The notes beneath the pieces are model-generated. The model saw nothing but the letters and a program-made list of their open reading frames with translations. It was not told the DNA's origin and ran no database searches. A stretch of 64,000 nucleotides of DNA, taken from Pararge aegeria. Its lineage: Eukaryota; Arthropoda; Insecta; Lepidoptera; Nymphalidae. Position 1 is the first letter of the stretch. Each line of letters begins with the position of its first letter. The position numbers and the translations under genes were made by a program. Positions 33,001 through 42,468 of this stretch are shown one piece after another. The stretch spans positions 3,844,001-3,908,000 of the forward strand of contig NC_053183.1 in the NCBI RefSeq assembly GCF_905163445.1, read 5' to 3'.

Positions 33001-36000
33001 TGTTGATGCGGTGCTAGCCGGTTGGTCTTCGACTATACCTTCGGGGGGCCGAGTTCAAAACCCGGTACGCACAACTTTTATTTAGTGCGTTTTAAGCAAT
33101 TAAAATATCACTTGCTTCAACGGTGAAGGAAAACATCGTGAGGAAACCTGCATGAGAGTTCATAATGTTCTCAAAAGTTCGTTGAGTCCACCAATCCGTA
33201 CTGGGCTAGTTTGGTGGAAACCACCCCCCCCCCCCCCCCCCCTTCTGATAAATAATGATAGGTAATGAGTTGATATGATGACGGTCTAAGTTGCAAAATA
33301 CTCTACAAACAATATGTTTTCTCGCATACGAACATTGCGTTTTATTTTAGTATTTTAGTACCCAATCTTTGGAACATCTCCGCAAGGTTGCCTGCCTTTC
33401 GGTATTCTATAGGACATATTTCGGTGAGTGTGCTCAAGAACTATTTGACGGCCGACTGGCGCAGTGGGCAGCGACCCTGCTTTCTGAGCTCTAGGCCGAT
33501 GCCCACAACTGAAAGAAGGTTGTGTGATACACATGTTTGTTTTTCAGTGTCTGGGTGTTTATCGCTATATTATAAGTATTTATGTGTTATATATTCTTTA
33601 AAATATTCAACAGCTATCTTAGTAGCCATAACACAAGCTAAGCTTACTTTGGGGCTAGATGGCGATGTGTGTATTGTCGTAATATATTTTATTTAGTTTC
33701 CCCCCCTCGCATTTTTATGATTGAACCGCGAGGTACCGTAAGGATCTGCATCCCTAAGTGGTCGATATACCGCGGACGCGTACGAAGCGTTTCGCATCTT
33801 CGTTTCTGATCCGCACCGCTAGGATCTAGAATGCCCTTCCAGCTTCCATTTTCCCCAGTACCTACAATATGATTACCTTCAAATCAAGAGTGAATAGGCA
33901 TCTTCTATGCAAGCGCTCGTCTATAAACATTAAAAAAAAAAAAAACCGTTTTTTAATAGAAATGGTTTATGGGTGCGAAGAAACTATAATAAATGTTATA
34001 TTACGTATAAATAAATAACTAAAGGTTGTCATGGGATTTAAAAAAAAAACTTAATAAACCGCGGACTGAGAGCTATAGTCGTAAAAATGTAATAGGCCCG
34101 TTTTGACATTAATTGTGCAAGACCATAGAATGTAACTTGAAACGAAACTGAAAGAAACAATTAAATAAAAATCAATTACCTACAGTGTTTTAAAAAATAC
34201 GTAAATTTTTTTGGGACGTTAAATAATATGAATAATATGAATATAAATCAAGTTCTGATCCGAGTCATATGGTTCCATAACTAGTTACGTCGCGATGACA
34301 AATGTCAAAACGGGCCTATTACATTTTTACGACTATAGTGATTCATATTACGAGAGTGAAATATTAGTGGCACATCTGAAGCATTTACCCATGCACCTGT
34401 CACACGTGCAAAGAAAGTAGTAGTTTTGCTGCAACTCCGTCTGCCGCTCTATGGGTGTCTTCATCATATCTACGTAGGATATTCTGATCTGTTGACCAAT
34501 TATGTAGGTTACTTAATTATTTAAAAATACCTACTATATTTTTGGCGACCTCCGTGACGCAACTAGCTACTGTTTAGTTACCACCCTATCGACAAAGCGA
34601 TTTGTTTCGGTGCGATGTCGCCGATTAGGGGTATCACTACTATACTCCCAAACAGGTTAGCCCGCTACCATCAAAGATTGCATTATCACTTACCACCAGG
34701 TGGGATTGCAGTCAATGGCTAACTTGTAGGGGAATAAGAAAATGTAAGTCTAGTAAAAAGGGGGTAGTAAGTAAAGCCTTGTGCCGGTGAGATTAGACTA
34801 TAATCTATTGAAAACAAAAGCAAAATAAAGTTTTTTTTTGATTTTAAAGGTAGTTATAGAAGTTACTGAAGAAATTAAAAAGAAAGTAACTACATGTAGG
34901 TAGATACGCTATTCATTAATACTACAAGTGCAGGTGGTTTTGTTTACTTTTAGTGTTAACGATTATCTCAGGTAAATTTTTATTGTACAACAGCACTCCC
35001 TCACACAGTATGCTTTTCTTTCCATAATTGGTTCTAGTTTTAGTTTTACGTTTTCTTAGATAGTTTGCGTATGTTTTTGTTTGAAATCGTAATTGTAAGA
35101 GTATATTATCTGTGCTTTCTTTTCTTATTAAGGGGCTGGTTTTTAATGCGTATAATTGATTATTATAAAATAGTTGGTTGAAGTAGTCCATATTTCAGAT
35201 ATATAATAATTTATAATAAACTACCGAATATCATTAGGGAAGAAAACAATGACATCCAATTTAAGAGGAAAAACAAAGAATGGTTATTACAAAAATGTTT
35301 CTGCAATATCCAAGAAGTTCTATAACTTTATAGACCTCAAAATCACGACTAGTAGCGCCATCTAGTAGGAAGCATTTCAGTTTCGATCTACTTTTCCAAA
35401 GGTCCATGTAACAATGAGACACGTTTGTAACAAGAGATGACACATTGCTTTTTTTATAATTTTATTAGTGTTTTTACCAACACTTATCAATTTTTGTAAT
35501 TTAAAAAGTTGTTTAAAATTCCTCACACTTCATATTCATATCCTGTCATTTTTCAAGGTTTTTTTTTTAAATTCTTTCGTACTAATTTAATAAATAAATA
35601 GGCTGCGGAATAAAATAACTGTATATGAAATAATTACCTGCTTCCAGTCCAAACAAGGCATGTCTTTAATAACTCTAACATTGATAGTCTTGCCGTTGAA
35701 CGTCGCCACGGCATTCGGGTTGCAGCTGTGATCTATAATCGATGAAGCCAAATATATTCCGGTTCCGATAGAGTTCATATCTATATCCAGTATTGTGAAA
35801 CTGTTTATAACCATCTGTAAACGAATAGTTTCACTTTTATATTTAATTACTAAACCCGGCTAAGTTTGTTGTGGGCGTCTTCTATAACTGCATCCACCTT
35901 ATCTCGGTTTCTAATCCTAATCCAATTTTTATTATCCTAATCAATCGGCCGATTGGCGCAGTTCGCTGAGACCCTGCTTTCTGAGTCCAAGGCCGTGGGT

Positions 36001-39000
36001 TCGATTCCCACAACTGGAAAATGTTTGTGTGATGAGCATGAATGTTTTTTCAGAGTCTGGATGTTTATATGTATATTATTAAGTATTTATGTATATTATT
36101 CATAAAAATATCCATCAGTCATCTACCCATAACACAAGCTACGCTTACTTTGGGGCTAGATGGCAATGTGTGCGTAAGTAGGCCCATAGGTGGCACTTTT
36201 GATGCGTACATTATTACATGAGAATTATAAGGTAGTGAGATGATGGCGATAACCATATTCGTTAACTTAAAACTAAAGCTACGAGGGTTCCAAACGCGTC
36301 CTGGTCTAAGAAGAAACGGACAAAAAACTTAGCCGTGTGTTTATTTTTGTTATCACCATCTCACATTGTCATTTAAAATTATTAGAAGAGCAACCTGGTT
36401 AGAGCAATAATTCACACCAAAGCTTTTTTATCGATTACTTAGCGTTTTTTACTATAATAGGATCAGTAACCGAGATAAGGTTGATGCAGTTATATTAAAC
36501 CATTTGGGTTTAATAAAAATACTACGACAATGCACACATCGCCATCTAGCCCCAAAGTAAGCGTAGCTTGTGTTATGGGTACTAAGATGACAGATTAATA
36601 TTTTTATGAATATTATACATAAATAATTATAATAAACAGATAAACACCAAGACATTCTTGTCCATCATACAAACATTTTCCATTTGTGGGATCGAAACCA
36701 CACCATTGGACTCAGAAAGCAGGGTCGCTGCACACTGCGCCAATCGGTGAATATAAGTGCTATACGAACTTATCGATTTCTACGCGACATCGTACCGGAA
36801 CGCTAAGTCGCTTAGCAGGGCGTCGAAGCCTCCTAACAGACCAGACAAGAGAAAAATCTGAAATAATAAAATTCCCAAAAACCCGAACCCGGGACCTAAG
36901 ACTTTAAACCACAGCGCATCTTACTGCGCCAGTTAGGTCGTCTCAAATCACTGGTGGCAAATTATGATGCAGTCATAAATGGTAGCGGGCTAAACTGTTT
37001 AAATCCATACCCCTAATCGGGTTCTACGTGACATCATTCCAGAACGCTAAATCGCTTACCGGCACATTTGTCGGTAGTGTGGTAACTAGCCACGGCCGAA
37101 GCCTCTCACCAGACCAGTCGGAATTCGGTTGCACAAAAATTAATTTGAATATACTGGATATATTTAAAACAAGACTAAAGATACCTATTTACTCTGGTCT
37201 TAAAGATATGATGGGACGAACTTGATGAACTTAAGAAAGTGTCGACTTTCTATCAGGTGAGACTGTGGACAAGCGCTAGTCTATTTAGTTTGATAAAAAA
37301 AACAAATCGATGTATTATTACTTACTCTTCCATACAATCCCATAAGCTCAACAGTGTTTGGCATCGATATATCTTTCAGGAATTCAAAAAGCACCACACA
37401 CAATGACGAGAAGTGATCCATTCTCTTTTTATCAGTCTTCAAATCTGTATAATCTGTAATAAACAACGAACACGCGCTAGATGTTTGATGAATTTTGAAT
37501 TTTTAAATAAATAAATAAATATACTATGACAATACAAACATCGCCATCTAGCCCCACAGTAAGCGTAGGTGACTGATGAATATTTTTATGAATAATATAC
37601 AAAAATACTTAGAATATACTCGTATATATAATAATAAATAAATAAAGTAGTAGTATATTTATTTATTTATTTATTTATTTATATATAATAATAGAATAGG
37701 ACGAGCTCTGTAACAAAAATCTCTGCAGTAGGTACATTAGTTATTCATTTCGGATGGACTTACGAGACATGAGATCCTTCCACATCCTGAAAGAAGTGGC
37801 GTTATAAAATGCTTTGGTAGTTGCGCCATTGCTACGCTGTATGCGGTTTATGATCTTCGCCAGCATACGAGCTGCGTCCGGAACAACTTTCGGATATACC
37901 CTCTTCAAGTTTGCGCATTCCCACTGAAAAAACAATACGATTACATTTTTTAACACATTTGCTCTATAAGTAGTACCTTTTAAATTTGGCTTTTACAGAC
38001 AGAGCTCTTCGAAGAAAGTACTACCATTACGCTTATTTCATTTTTTTTTTTTTTTTATTCGACTACACCCTTCCTTGACTGCAATCTCACCTGATAAGAC
38101 CCCAAATAGGAACGTCTTAGTAGCACGTCTTTCTCGGTAGGGTGGTAACTAGCCACGATTCAAGCCTCTTTCCAGACCAGACCAGAGGAAATTCAGAAAT
38201 TATAAATTTCCAAATTTTTTAATTTAGTTAGGAACCTCCTAATTAAATTCACAGCGCTCGCATCTGCGCCAGGGAGGTCGTCAAATTTCTGCAGCTCACC
38301 AACATTGTTGCAATGATGCGTTCCGGTCTGAACAGCGTGGAACACCTTCCCCTCAGGTTCATCATATACCGCTTAACCCAGGGCGGGACATTGCAGTCTG
38401 TATTGGCGATGGTCACTAGGTCAACAGCTGCTTTGGCCCATAACATATTCCCCCATATATTCCCTTTGTAGCTTCGCACGACACCCGCGCGAAGAACGGG
38501 GTCGTGACAACTGTATCCTGACCTGCCGTTACCACAAGACACGTTTTTGAACTGAAGAGTTCAATATGCCAAAAAAATTTATTCGAATTGGACTGGTAGT
38601 TCCTTAGATGCGATGCTAATACTTCAAACCTACAAACTCTTTAGCTTTTGAATGTAATCTAAGGAAGATGCCAAGTTAGGGTGATCATTCAAATTCTGCC
38701 GCAAGAATATTTTCGGGTGGTCTCACTGAAGCCTAAAATTTCAACTAGATTATATCATCCTACTGGATTATATAACTTCAAATTTTTCTATTGCTAATTC
38801 TAACGTTGTTGAGGTGTGAAATGGCAGTTTGCCATGAAAATGTTCTAATGGCATATATCACTTGCCGGTTACTGATATTTATCTTGTCAAAACATAAATA
38901 TGAGGAGTTCTTGAATAGTATCAACTGAGCTTGCTACTTATATCTTTATATACTAACTGTAACCTGTGGTTTTAACTACTTTTAATTAAAAAATAGTTTT

Positions 39001-41022
39001 TTAATTGAAATTCCTTTATAAACTTTGACCACTAAAAGAAAAGAGTATGTAAAGAAGATGGACAAAAGTAATTAATTAATTCATACAGTAGTCTCCAAAC
39101 TTCTTGGGGGTACTTATGTGATCTTAAAGTAGTTGAGGCTATTTAAAAACTGTAGTCCGCAAATCTTTTGGCTGCCTTAAAGTGAAGGTTTTGCATAATT
39201 CTGTGCGCCTAAAAGTTGTAGACTATTTAAATGAACAATTTCACAGATATAGATAATAGATATACATAAATATATACAAATATTTTGCTTTAATGAGATT
39301 GCTGAGCACAGTAGAAAGCTTTTATCTTGGATGTTATTAGGCATAATATATGAAGCAGAAATTAAGCATTCCTGAAATAGGAATGAAAAGAATATAAAGG
39401 ATATTGAAGAGTATAAACTATTAAACTCTCACAGACAAAACAAAAAAGATGACAAAATGTTTTGACTGAGGCAAACTTGAAAAGCCAATTATATTTTAAT
39501 AGAATAACGATTATATAACTATGTTATATAGGGGACAGTGATGTGAACATTAATAGAGATTTCAGGAAATAAATTAGTCTGAAAACTCCTCAATATATAG
39601 ATACTCACCTTGTGATCATTCCATGCATCTCTCTGGCAGTTTTTACCACAATAATGAACAAATTGGCAAACAGAACACTTGAGCACTTTGCATCTGTAAT
39701 TAAACACATAATATAAAGTTACAAAGGGAATCAATTTGTTACCATTAAACCTGTATTTATCAACAGCTGGCATCAATACAAAAAGGTATTATATAAGACA
39801 AAATTTTGTTAAGTGACAGGTTTCTGAGATATAAGCTGTCAAAGTTGTATTGTTAAATTACTAGTGGACAATTAAACTCAAAACTTAATTTGGAACATAT
39901 GAATTGGACCAGAGAAATTGTTTTATGGAAATCAAAGTAAAGCCTTACAGTTCAAAAACCCCTCAAAAATAGTCTAACTATGAGAAATACACACTATAAT
40001 CCTAATTCTAATCCAGTAATCAAGTTAGTTACAACTTACTTTTACAGCTTTACTTATGTAAGGTATACTTCTACAGTTAGAATTCCTAGCAAAGTGTTTG
40101 TAAACTAAATATCAGTAGGAAAAAATTTAGGCAGATAAATAAATATGTTTTAAATAATTAAGTTTTATTTACTGTGTTTATTATAAGTATAGGTTTCACT
40201 TGGCTTCAAATTTTGAATGAAAGGTGCCAGTTTATAAAATTAAGAAAGAAAGAATGTATAAAATTATATCTATACATAGCCTTTACTCTGATTTATTTTG
40301 TTCTGGTACTCAATAATGATTCTGCTTTATATACTAAACCAGAATCACTATCACACTATATAGTACAGAAGCTTGGTCATATGTTCTACAGAGTTCCTAG
40401 CTTAACAAAGATATAGATAAGTTGCTATTAGTTAACACATTACTTTCACTGACTGGGATAAAACATGTAAGATCCAGACAAGATATACTACACAACCAAA
40501 GCTTGCATTCAGATTATGTCTAGTGCCACATGTGTAATTTGACAACACCACAAAATTACTCTAGAAAATCTACCCTTCTTTCATCTTTTTACCTGGGCTT
40601 GTCCCCTTACTACAGTTTCCCGCTGGGTCACTCGGCTGGCTGGAGCTGTATGTGTAACCAGTTGCACTATGTACAAGGACTTATAAATGAAACCATTTAT
40701 TGCATCAAATTAGGTTTATTTCTGTGTAAGCAATATCATAGACTGAGTATGGTACTGTCAAAGTGCTAAGTACTTTTGAAAATTGATTGGTATGATATTT
40801 AAAGATAAATATCATGAGTACTTACTTAAGAAGCATACAAGTTTAGGGTGGCATTTTTGAATAAAATGATTTTGGTATTAAAAAAACTTACTGTTTTAGA
40901 CAATTATCACATCTATTCCCCTTTTCTTTTGAAGATAGCACAAAAGCGAAAGGTTCCTCCGTTAAAATAAGATCACCGGCTTTTACCGCTGTATCACCTA
41001 ATATCTTAAACTTATTTTTCAT
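29828..41022 (-). CDS. Smyd3: SET and MYND domain lysine methyltransferase, SMYD3-like (nine exons)
   Basis: Exons (minus strand): 41022-40892, 39693-39609, 37923-37764, 37453-37326, 35814-35638, 34488-34389, 32756-32286, 30732-30570, 30035-29828. They sum to 1,623 nt with every junction in phase and GT/AG borders, giving 540 aa. The MYND zinc site is complete: C38, C41, C50, C53, C59, C63, H71, C75. The SET core has IDHSCNPN at 195-202 (family NHSC.PN), then ISYVDM at 230-235 and the post-SET CTCDRC at 254-259. The C-terminal third is helical/TPR-like (HPLMGLLHLKYGK near the end). SMYD proteins methylate histone or cytosolic lysines with S-adenosylmethionine. Odd: residues about 294-380 are a Lys/Glu/Asn-rich insert, and the N-terminal GxG strand of the split SET domain looks shortened, so an upstream exon is possible. 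SMYD3 is the nearest match I recognise, but assignment within the SMYD family is uncertain. Confidence 0.9.
30225..30435. repeat. diverged tandem duplication in SMYD intron 8
   Basis: GATTTAGAAGATAATGCAAA (30238) and GGTTTGGAAGATAATGAAAA (30356) begin two units about 118 bp apart; both continue with GAGTAAAA and a GC(G)GCAAGC motif. Confidence 0.7.
30441..30510. repeat. hairpin in SMYD intron 8
   Basis: The left arm (30441-30473) and right arm (30478-30510) pair along ACATTTTATTA(TA)ACCTAT and ATTAAA, with GAGGGAG opposite CTCCCTC near the centre. About 30 bp of stem around a very short loop. Confidence 0.85.
30570..30732 (-). CDS. Smyd3: SMYD exon 8
   Basis: TTCAG acceptor and GTATGA donor, 163 nt. 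Encodes VDICKYCLERQEGVLHPLN and LIPCFR, the conserved helical C-terminal domain. Confidence 0.9.
31254..31313. repeat. GT-rich microsatellite
   Basis: Interrupted GT/GTAT units in SMYD intron 7. Confidence 0.85.
31452..31594. mobile_element. hAT-type MITE, degraded
   Basis: Begins CAGTGGCGTGCAT and ends GTGCACGCCACTG, the termini of the element at 63522. Flanks GCTAGTAG and CTAACTAG are at best a decayed duplication. It lies in SMYD intron 7. Confidence 0.65.
31845..32350. repeat. tandem duplication overlapping the end of SMYD exon 7
   Basis: Unit 1 (31845-32090) and unit 2 (32092-32350), period about 248 bp: CAGAAATAAGCAT/CAGAAATAGGCAT, CGTCCAAAAAAT, TCAAAGATTACTATATCACA, GCATTTAGTTTTA, GGATAC and AATGTAATTCACTG all recur in order. 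Unit 2 contains the last coding bases and donor of exon 7; unit 1 has a 29-base deletion just there. Confidence 0.85.
32286..32756 (-). CDS. Smyd3: SMYD exon 7 (post-SET cluster with charged insert)
   Basis: TTTCTAG acceptor, 471 nt, GTATCC donor. Encodes DEEHLKYVHAAKCLNAKC, then about 87 Lys/Glu/Asn/Thr-rich residues, then CCEECGTKY and MEFSELHLHNMKET. The GTATCC donor is chosen over the longer open frame because joining T|AT to exon 8 yields VAYVDICKYC, the family sequence. The 3' end of this exon is duplicated downstream (32037-32075). Confidence 0.85.
33003..33290 (+). mobile_element. SINE-B interrupted by poly-C
   Basis: GATGCGGTGCTAGCCGGTTG head, B-box-like CCGAGTTCAAAACCCGG, and AACATCGTGAGGAAACCTGC. 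A run of about 19 C replaces part of the tail at 33222-33242. Confidence 0.8.
33222..33242. repeat. poly-C tract
   Basis: About 19 consecutive C, rare in this A+T-rich sequence; length uncertain because such runs are sequenced poorly. Confidence 0.9.
33448..33690 (+). mobile_element. SINE-A, full length
   Basis: GACGGCCGACTGGCGCAGTG head, GTGTCTGGGTGTTTATC body, GGGGCTAGATGGCGATGTGT tail. The B box is degraded (GCCGATGCCCACAAC). Confidence 0.85.
33715..33935 (+). mobile_element. CR1-like LINE, end of reverse-transcriptase frame
   Basis: AGGATCTGCATCCCTA, CCGCGGACGCGTACGAAGCG, GATCTAGAATGCCCTTCCAG and AATCAAGAGTGAATAGGCAT encode in a healthy copy the IWNALPASVFP and FKSRVNRHLL end typical of these LINEs. 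Here it is broken by frameshifts. Confidence 0.65.
34076..34335. mobile_element. TIR element (MITE), 260 bp
   Basis: CTATAGTCGTAAAAATGTAA opens a terminal inverted repeat of about 38 bp (34073-34110), matched on the opposite strand at 34303-34338. TA at both borders would fit a Tc1/mariner-type duplication, but the palindromic ends leave the exact border open. Confidence 0.82.
34389..34488 (-). CDS. Smyd3: SMYD exon 6 (end of SET and post-SET)
   Basis: A 100-nt exon with CAACAG acceptor and GTAAAT donor. Encodes IRISYVDMMKTPIERQ, then YYFLCTCDRCM. The ISY motif and C-x-C-x2-C are what SMYD proteins have at this point, and the phases (0 in, 1 out) fit both neighbours exactly. Confidence 0.92.
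34540..34745 (+). mobile_element. SINE-C fragment in SMYD intron 5
   Basis: GGCGACCTCCGTGACGCAAC head remnant, then GTTACCACCCTATCGACAAA, AACAGGTTAGCCCGCTACCA and GCTAACTTGTAGGGGAATAA. It begins about 50 bases upstream (intron side) of SMYD exon 6. Confidence 0.75.
34922..35191 (-). pseudogene. LINE reverse-transcriptase C-terminal remnant
   Basis: An 89-codon minus-strand frame reads LIRKESTDNILLQL, FQTKTYANYLRKRKTKT and ILCEGVLLYNKNLPEII. The G.LLYNKLP.I pattern followed by a basic tail is usual at the C-terminus of non-LTR reverse transcriptases. It lies in SMYD intron 5; no catalytic part is present. Confidence 0.4.
35638..35814 (-). CDS. Smyd3: SMYD exon 5 (SET catalytic core)
   Basis: TTTACAG acceptor and GTAATT donor, 177 nt. 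Encodes NSFTILDIDMNSIGTGIYL followed by DHSCNPNA, the cofactor-binding NHSC-type motif. Confidence 0.94.
35945..36173 (+). mobile_element. SINE-A, full length
   Basis: CGGCCGATTGGCGCAGTTCG head, intact B box GTGGGTTCGATTCCCACAAC, tail GGGGCTAGATGGCAATGTGT. It abuts LINE-A. Confidence 0.88.
36174..36466 (-). mobile_element. LINE-A 3' end
   Basis: AAGTAGGCCCATAGGTGGCA, ATGATGGCGATAACCATATT, CGAGGGTTCCAAACGCGTCC; collinear with 49310-49600. Confidence 0.75.
36515..36749 (-). mobile_element. SINE-A, near full length
   Basis: ACACATCGCCATCTAGCCCC to TTGTGGGATCGAAACCACAC and AGGGTCGCTGCACACTGCGC. Confidence 0.85.
36752..36945 (-). mobile_element. SINE-C with tRNA-like head
   Basis: TCTACGCGACATCGTACCGG, AAGCCTCCTAACAGACCAGA, CCCGAACCCGGGACCTAAGA and CTGCGCCAGTTAGGTCGTCT. 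Confidence 0.75.
36955..37300. mobile_element. second SINE-C fragment (minus) joined to LINE tail (plus)
   Basis: 36960-37125 repeats the SINE-C body (ATGGTAGCGGGCTAAACTGT, CCAGAACGCTAAATCGCTTA). 37130-37300 ends TATCAGGTGAGACTGTGGAC and GCGCTAGTCTATTTAGTTT, a CR1-like LINE 3' end. Confidence 0.55.
37326..37453 (-). CDS. Smyd3: SMYD exon 4
   Basis: TTACAG acceptor and GTAAGT donor, 128 nt. Encodes YTDLKTDKKRMDHFSSL and VELMGLYGR, which aligns with the SET-I region of SMYD proteins just before the catalytic core. Confidence 0.88.
37510..37622 (-). mobile_element. SINE-A fragment in SMYD intron 3
   Basis: ACTATGACAATACAAACATC, GCCATCTAGCCCCACAGTAA and ACTGATGAATATTTTTATGA. Confidence 0.75.
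37655..37690. repeat. (TTTA)n microsatellite
   Basis: Seven or so TTTA units. Confidence 0.85.
37764..37923 (-). CDS. Smyd3: SMYD exon 3
   Basis: TTTCAG acceptor and GTAAGT donor, 160 nt. Begins WEC, which supplies the last MYND cysteine (C75), then the helical SET-I segment YPKVVPDAARMLAKIINR. Confidence 0.9.
38040..38545 (-). mobile_element. SINE-C, extended copy with long 5' region
   Basis: The body is at 38060-38215 (CCTTGACTGCAATCTCACCT, GGTGGTAACTAGCCACG) and the head at 38255-38280 (GCTCGCATCTGCGCCAGGGAG). The 5' leader at 38281-38545 is fairly G+C-rich and happens to be open for 97 codons. It lies in SMYD intron 2. Confidence 0.6.
38546..39608. other. SMYD intron 2, remainder
   Basis: A+T-rich, no repeat or coding signal recognised. 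Confidence 0.5.
39609..39693 (-). CDS. Smyd3: SMYD exon 2 (MYND zinc finger)
   Basis: TTACAG acceptor, 85 nt, GTGAGT donor. Encodes CKVLKCSVCQFVHYC and CQRDAWNDHK, the core of the MYND domain. Joins exon 1 through a split CAA codon. Confidence 0.92.
39694..40891. other. SMYD intron 1
   Basis: A+T-rich. The 80- and 79-codon plus-strand frames at 40174 and 40530 have no recognisable product. Confidence 0.5.
40892..41022 (-). CDS. Smyd3: SMYD exon 1
   Basis: Starts ATG at 41022 (MKNKFKILG) and ends in phase 2 at a GTAAGT donor. Encodes the start of the split SET domain (KAGDLILTEEPFAF) and the first two MYND cysteines (RCDNC). Confidence 0.85.
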
Positions 41023-42212
41023 ATTATTATATTGCTTTCTTCTGAGGTATAACAATATTTAACTTATAGGTTAGGGGCTGAAACTCCTATGATATAATTC
41101 AGTAAGTCTGCTACGTATTCCCAGATGCTTGGAATGTAAAATTACTAGCGATCAGCTACGCAAGTAAGCTTTAAATATTGGCTCCAGTCATAACTAGTTC
41201 TCTGTTCTACCTGCGAATCTAAAAATACCCATTCAACATTCGTTTACATTATTTATAGAGGAGATGCGTCTACATCCGCAACTACAAATATCTTATATCA
41301 CAGTAAAAAGGCAAATAAAACACATCCTAATTTTAGCCTGTAGGTCCGCAATGTTGAAAATTGGCTTTGGCACTTTTGAGTTTTGTTTTTTGTTTTGAAA
41401 TTTGCCATATGACAAGTGACGTGCAAGTGACAGCTTCAGGCAATTGGCATTCGGGTAGACAGAGAAGTAGGTACTTCTTTGTCTACGGGCATTCGGTATT
41501 TTTCTTAGGCATTTGCGCGGTATTTGGCATACGCACAGATAACGTATACAAAGTAACGTAAGTAGCTACTCTGTGGGTATTTCGTATCAATCTATCAAAC
41601 TCCAGACTCTTAATCTGCTTTAGAAGTTTAGAGTTAGCAGTAGGGTTATTGTGTATAAAAAAAACAATTAAAATAGACTCACACTTTATCTGTGTATCTG
41701 TTACTTGCACGTCATTCACAGTCTATGCGTGACGCTATACTGAGACCGAAACTTATTAATTTTTCATTATTCTGATTACTGTAAAAAGGTTGAAAAACAT
41801 ATTTATTGGAGCGCCCCGGTTAATTTTTTTACCCACATTATCACCACAGGTCTTCAAGAATGTTATATTAATGGAACTGGAAAATATTCACAAGGTGCCA
41901 ACGATGAAAGATTCATATTGAAAAGTGCAGCACTAAATGCCCATCAGTTCACGCGTCAAGTTAATATGAACGTTAAATAATAGGGACACATATTTAGGTA
42001 TAGCTTGGTGTGTGGTGCTGGCTAAGAAGAGTAAATAATTAAGGTGCTGGTCTGTGTTGTCACTTGTCAACATAGACAGCTGTTCATGATTTAGGTTTAG
42101 GTCTGTGTTTAGGTTACCAACCTGCCAATTCATTTCCAAACTTTAAGTTTTATTGTATTTTGGTTAAAAAATAATGTTAATGCAATAAAATTATTTCAAC
42201 TGCATTAAAACG
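41023..42212. promoter_or_regulatory. divergent SMYD / C1orf131-like intergenic region
   Basis: 1.19 kb between opposite ATGs. GGCATTCGGTATTT / CATTTGCGCGGTATTTGGCAT at 41489-41530 are short internal repeats. No core promoter element could be placed with confidence. Confidence 0.4.
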
Positions 42213-42468
42213 ATGTCAATTGTCTTAACAAAGGCAGCGCTCGCTTTGAGAAACGCAGAGAACAATTTTAAAGTGGTTAAATTTGAAGCGCACAAACCTA
42301 AGAAGAAGCATGTAGAGGAAGATAGCAAAGTTGATTCAAAACAAACATTACCTTCAAAGCGTGATTTGGATTTAAAGCAAATTCGCCACGAGATTGTAAA
42401 GTTTGGGATGTCTGGTTTCGATACAACAAAAAAAGAGCAGGCCAAAATAGCATTGGCAGTAAGTCTAG
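42213..42468 (+). CDS. C1orf131-like exon 1
   Basis: ATG 42213 to a G|GTTAGT donor. Encodes MSIVLTKAALALRN through KIALAVSL and the first base of a split Gly codon. Confidence 0.87.

Noticed and set aside
38249..38542. 97-codon minus-strand frame with protein-like composition
   Set aside because: It coincides with the 5' leader and head of an extended SINE-C copy and lies in an intron of SMYD in the same orientation.
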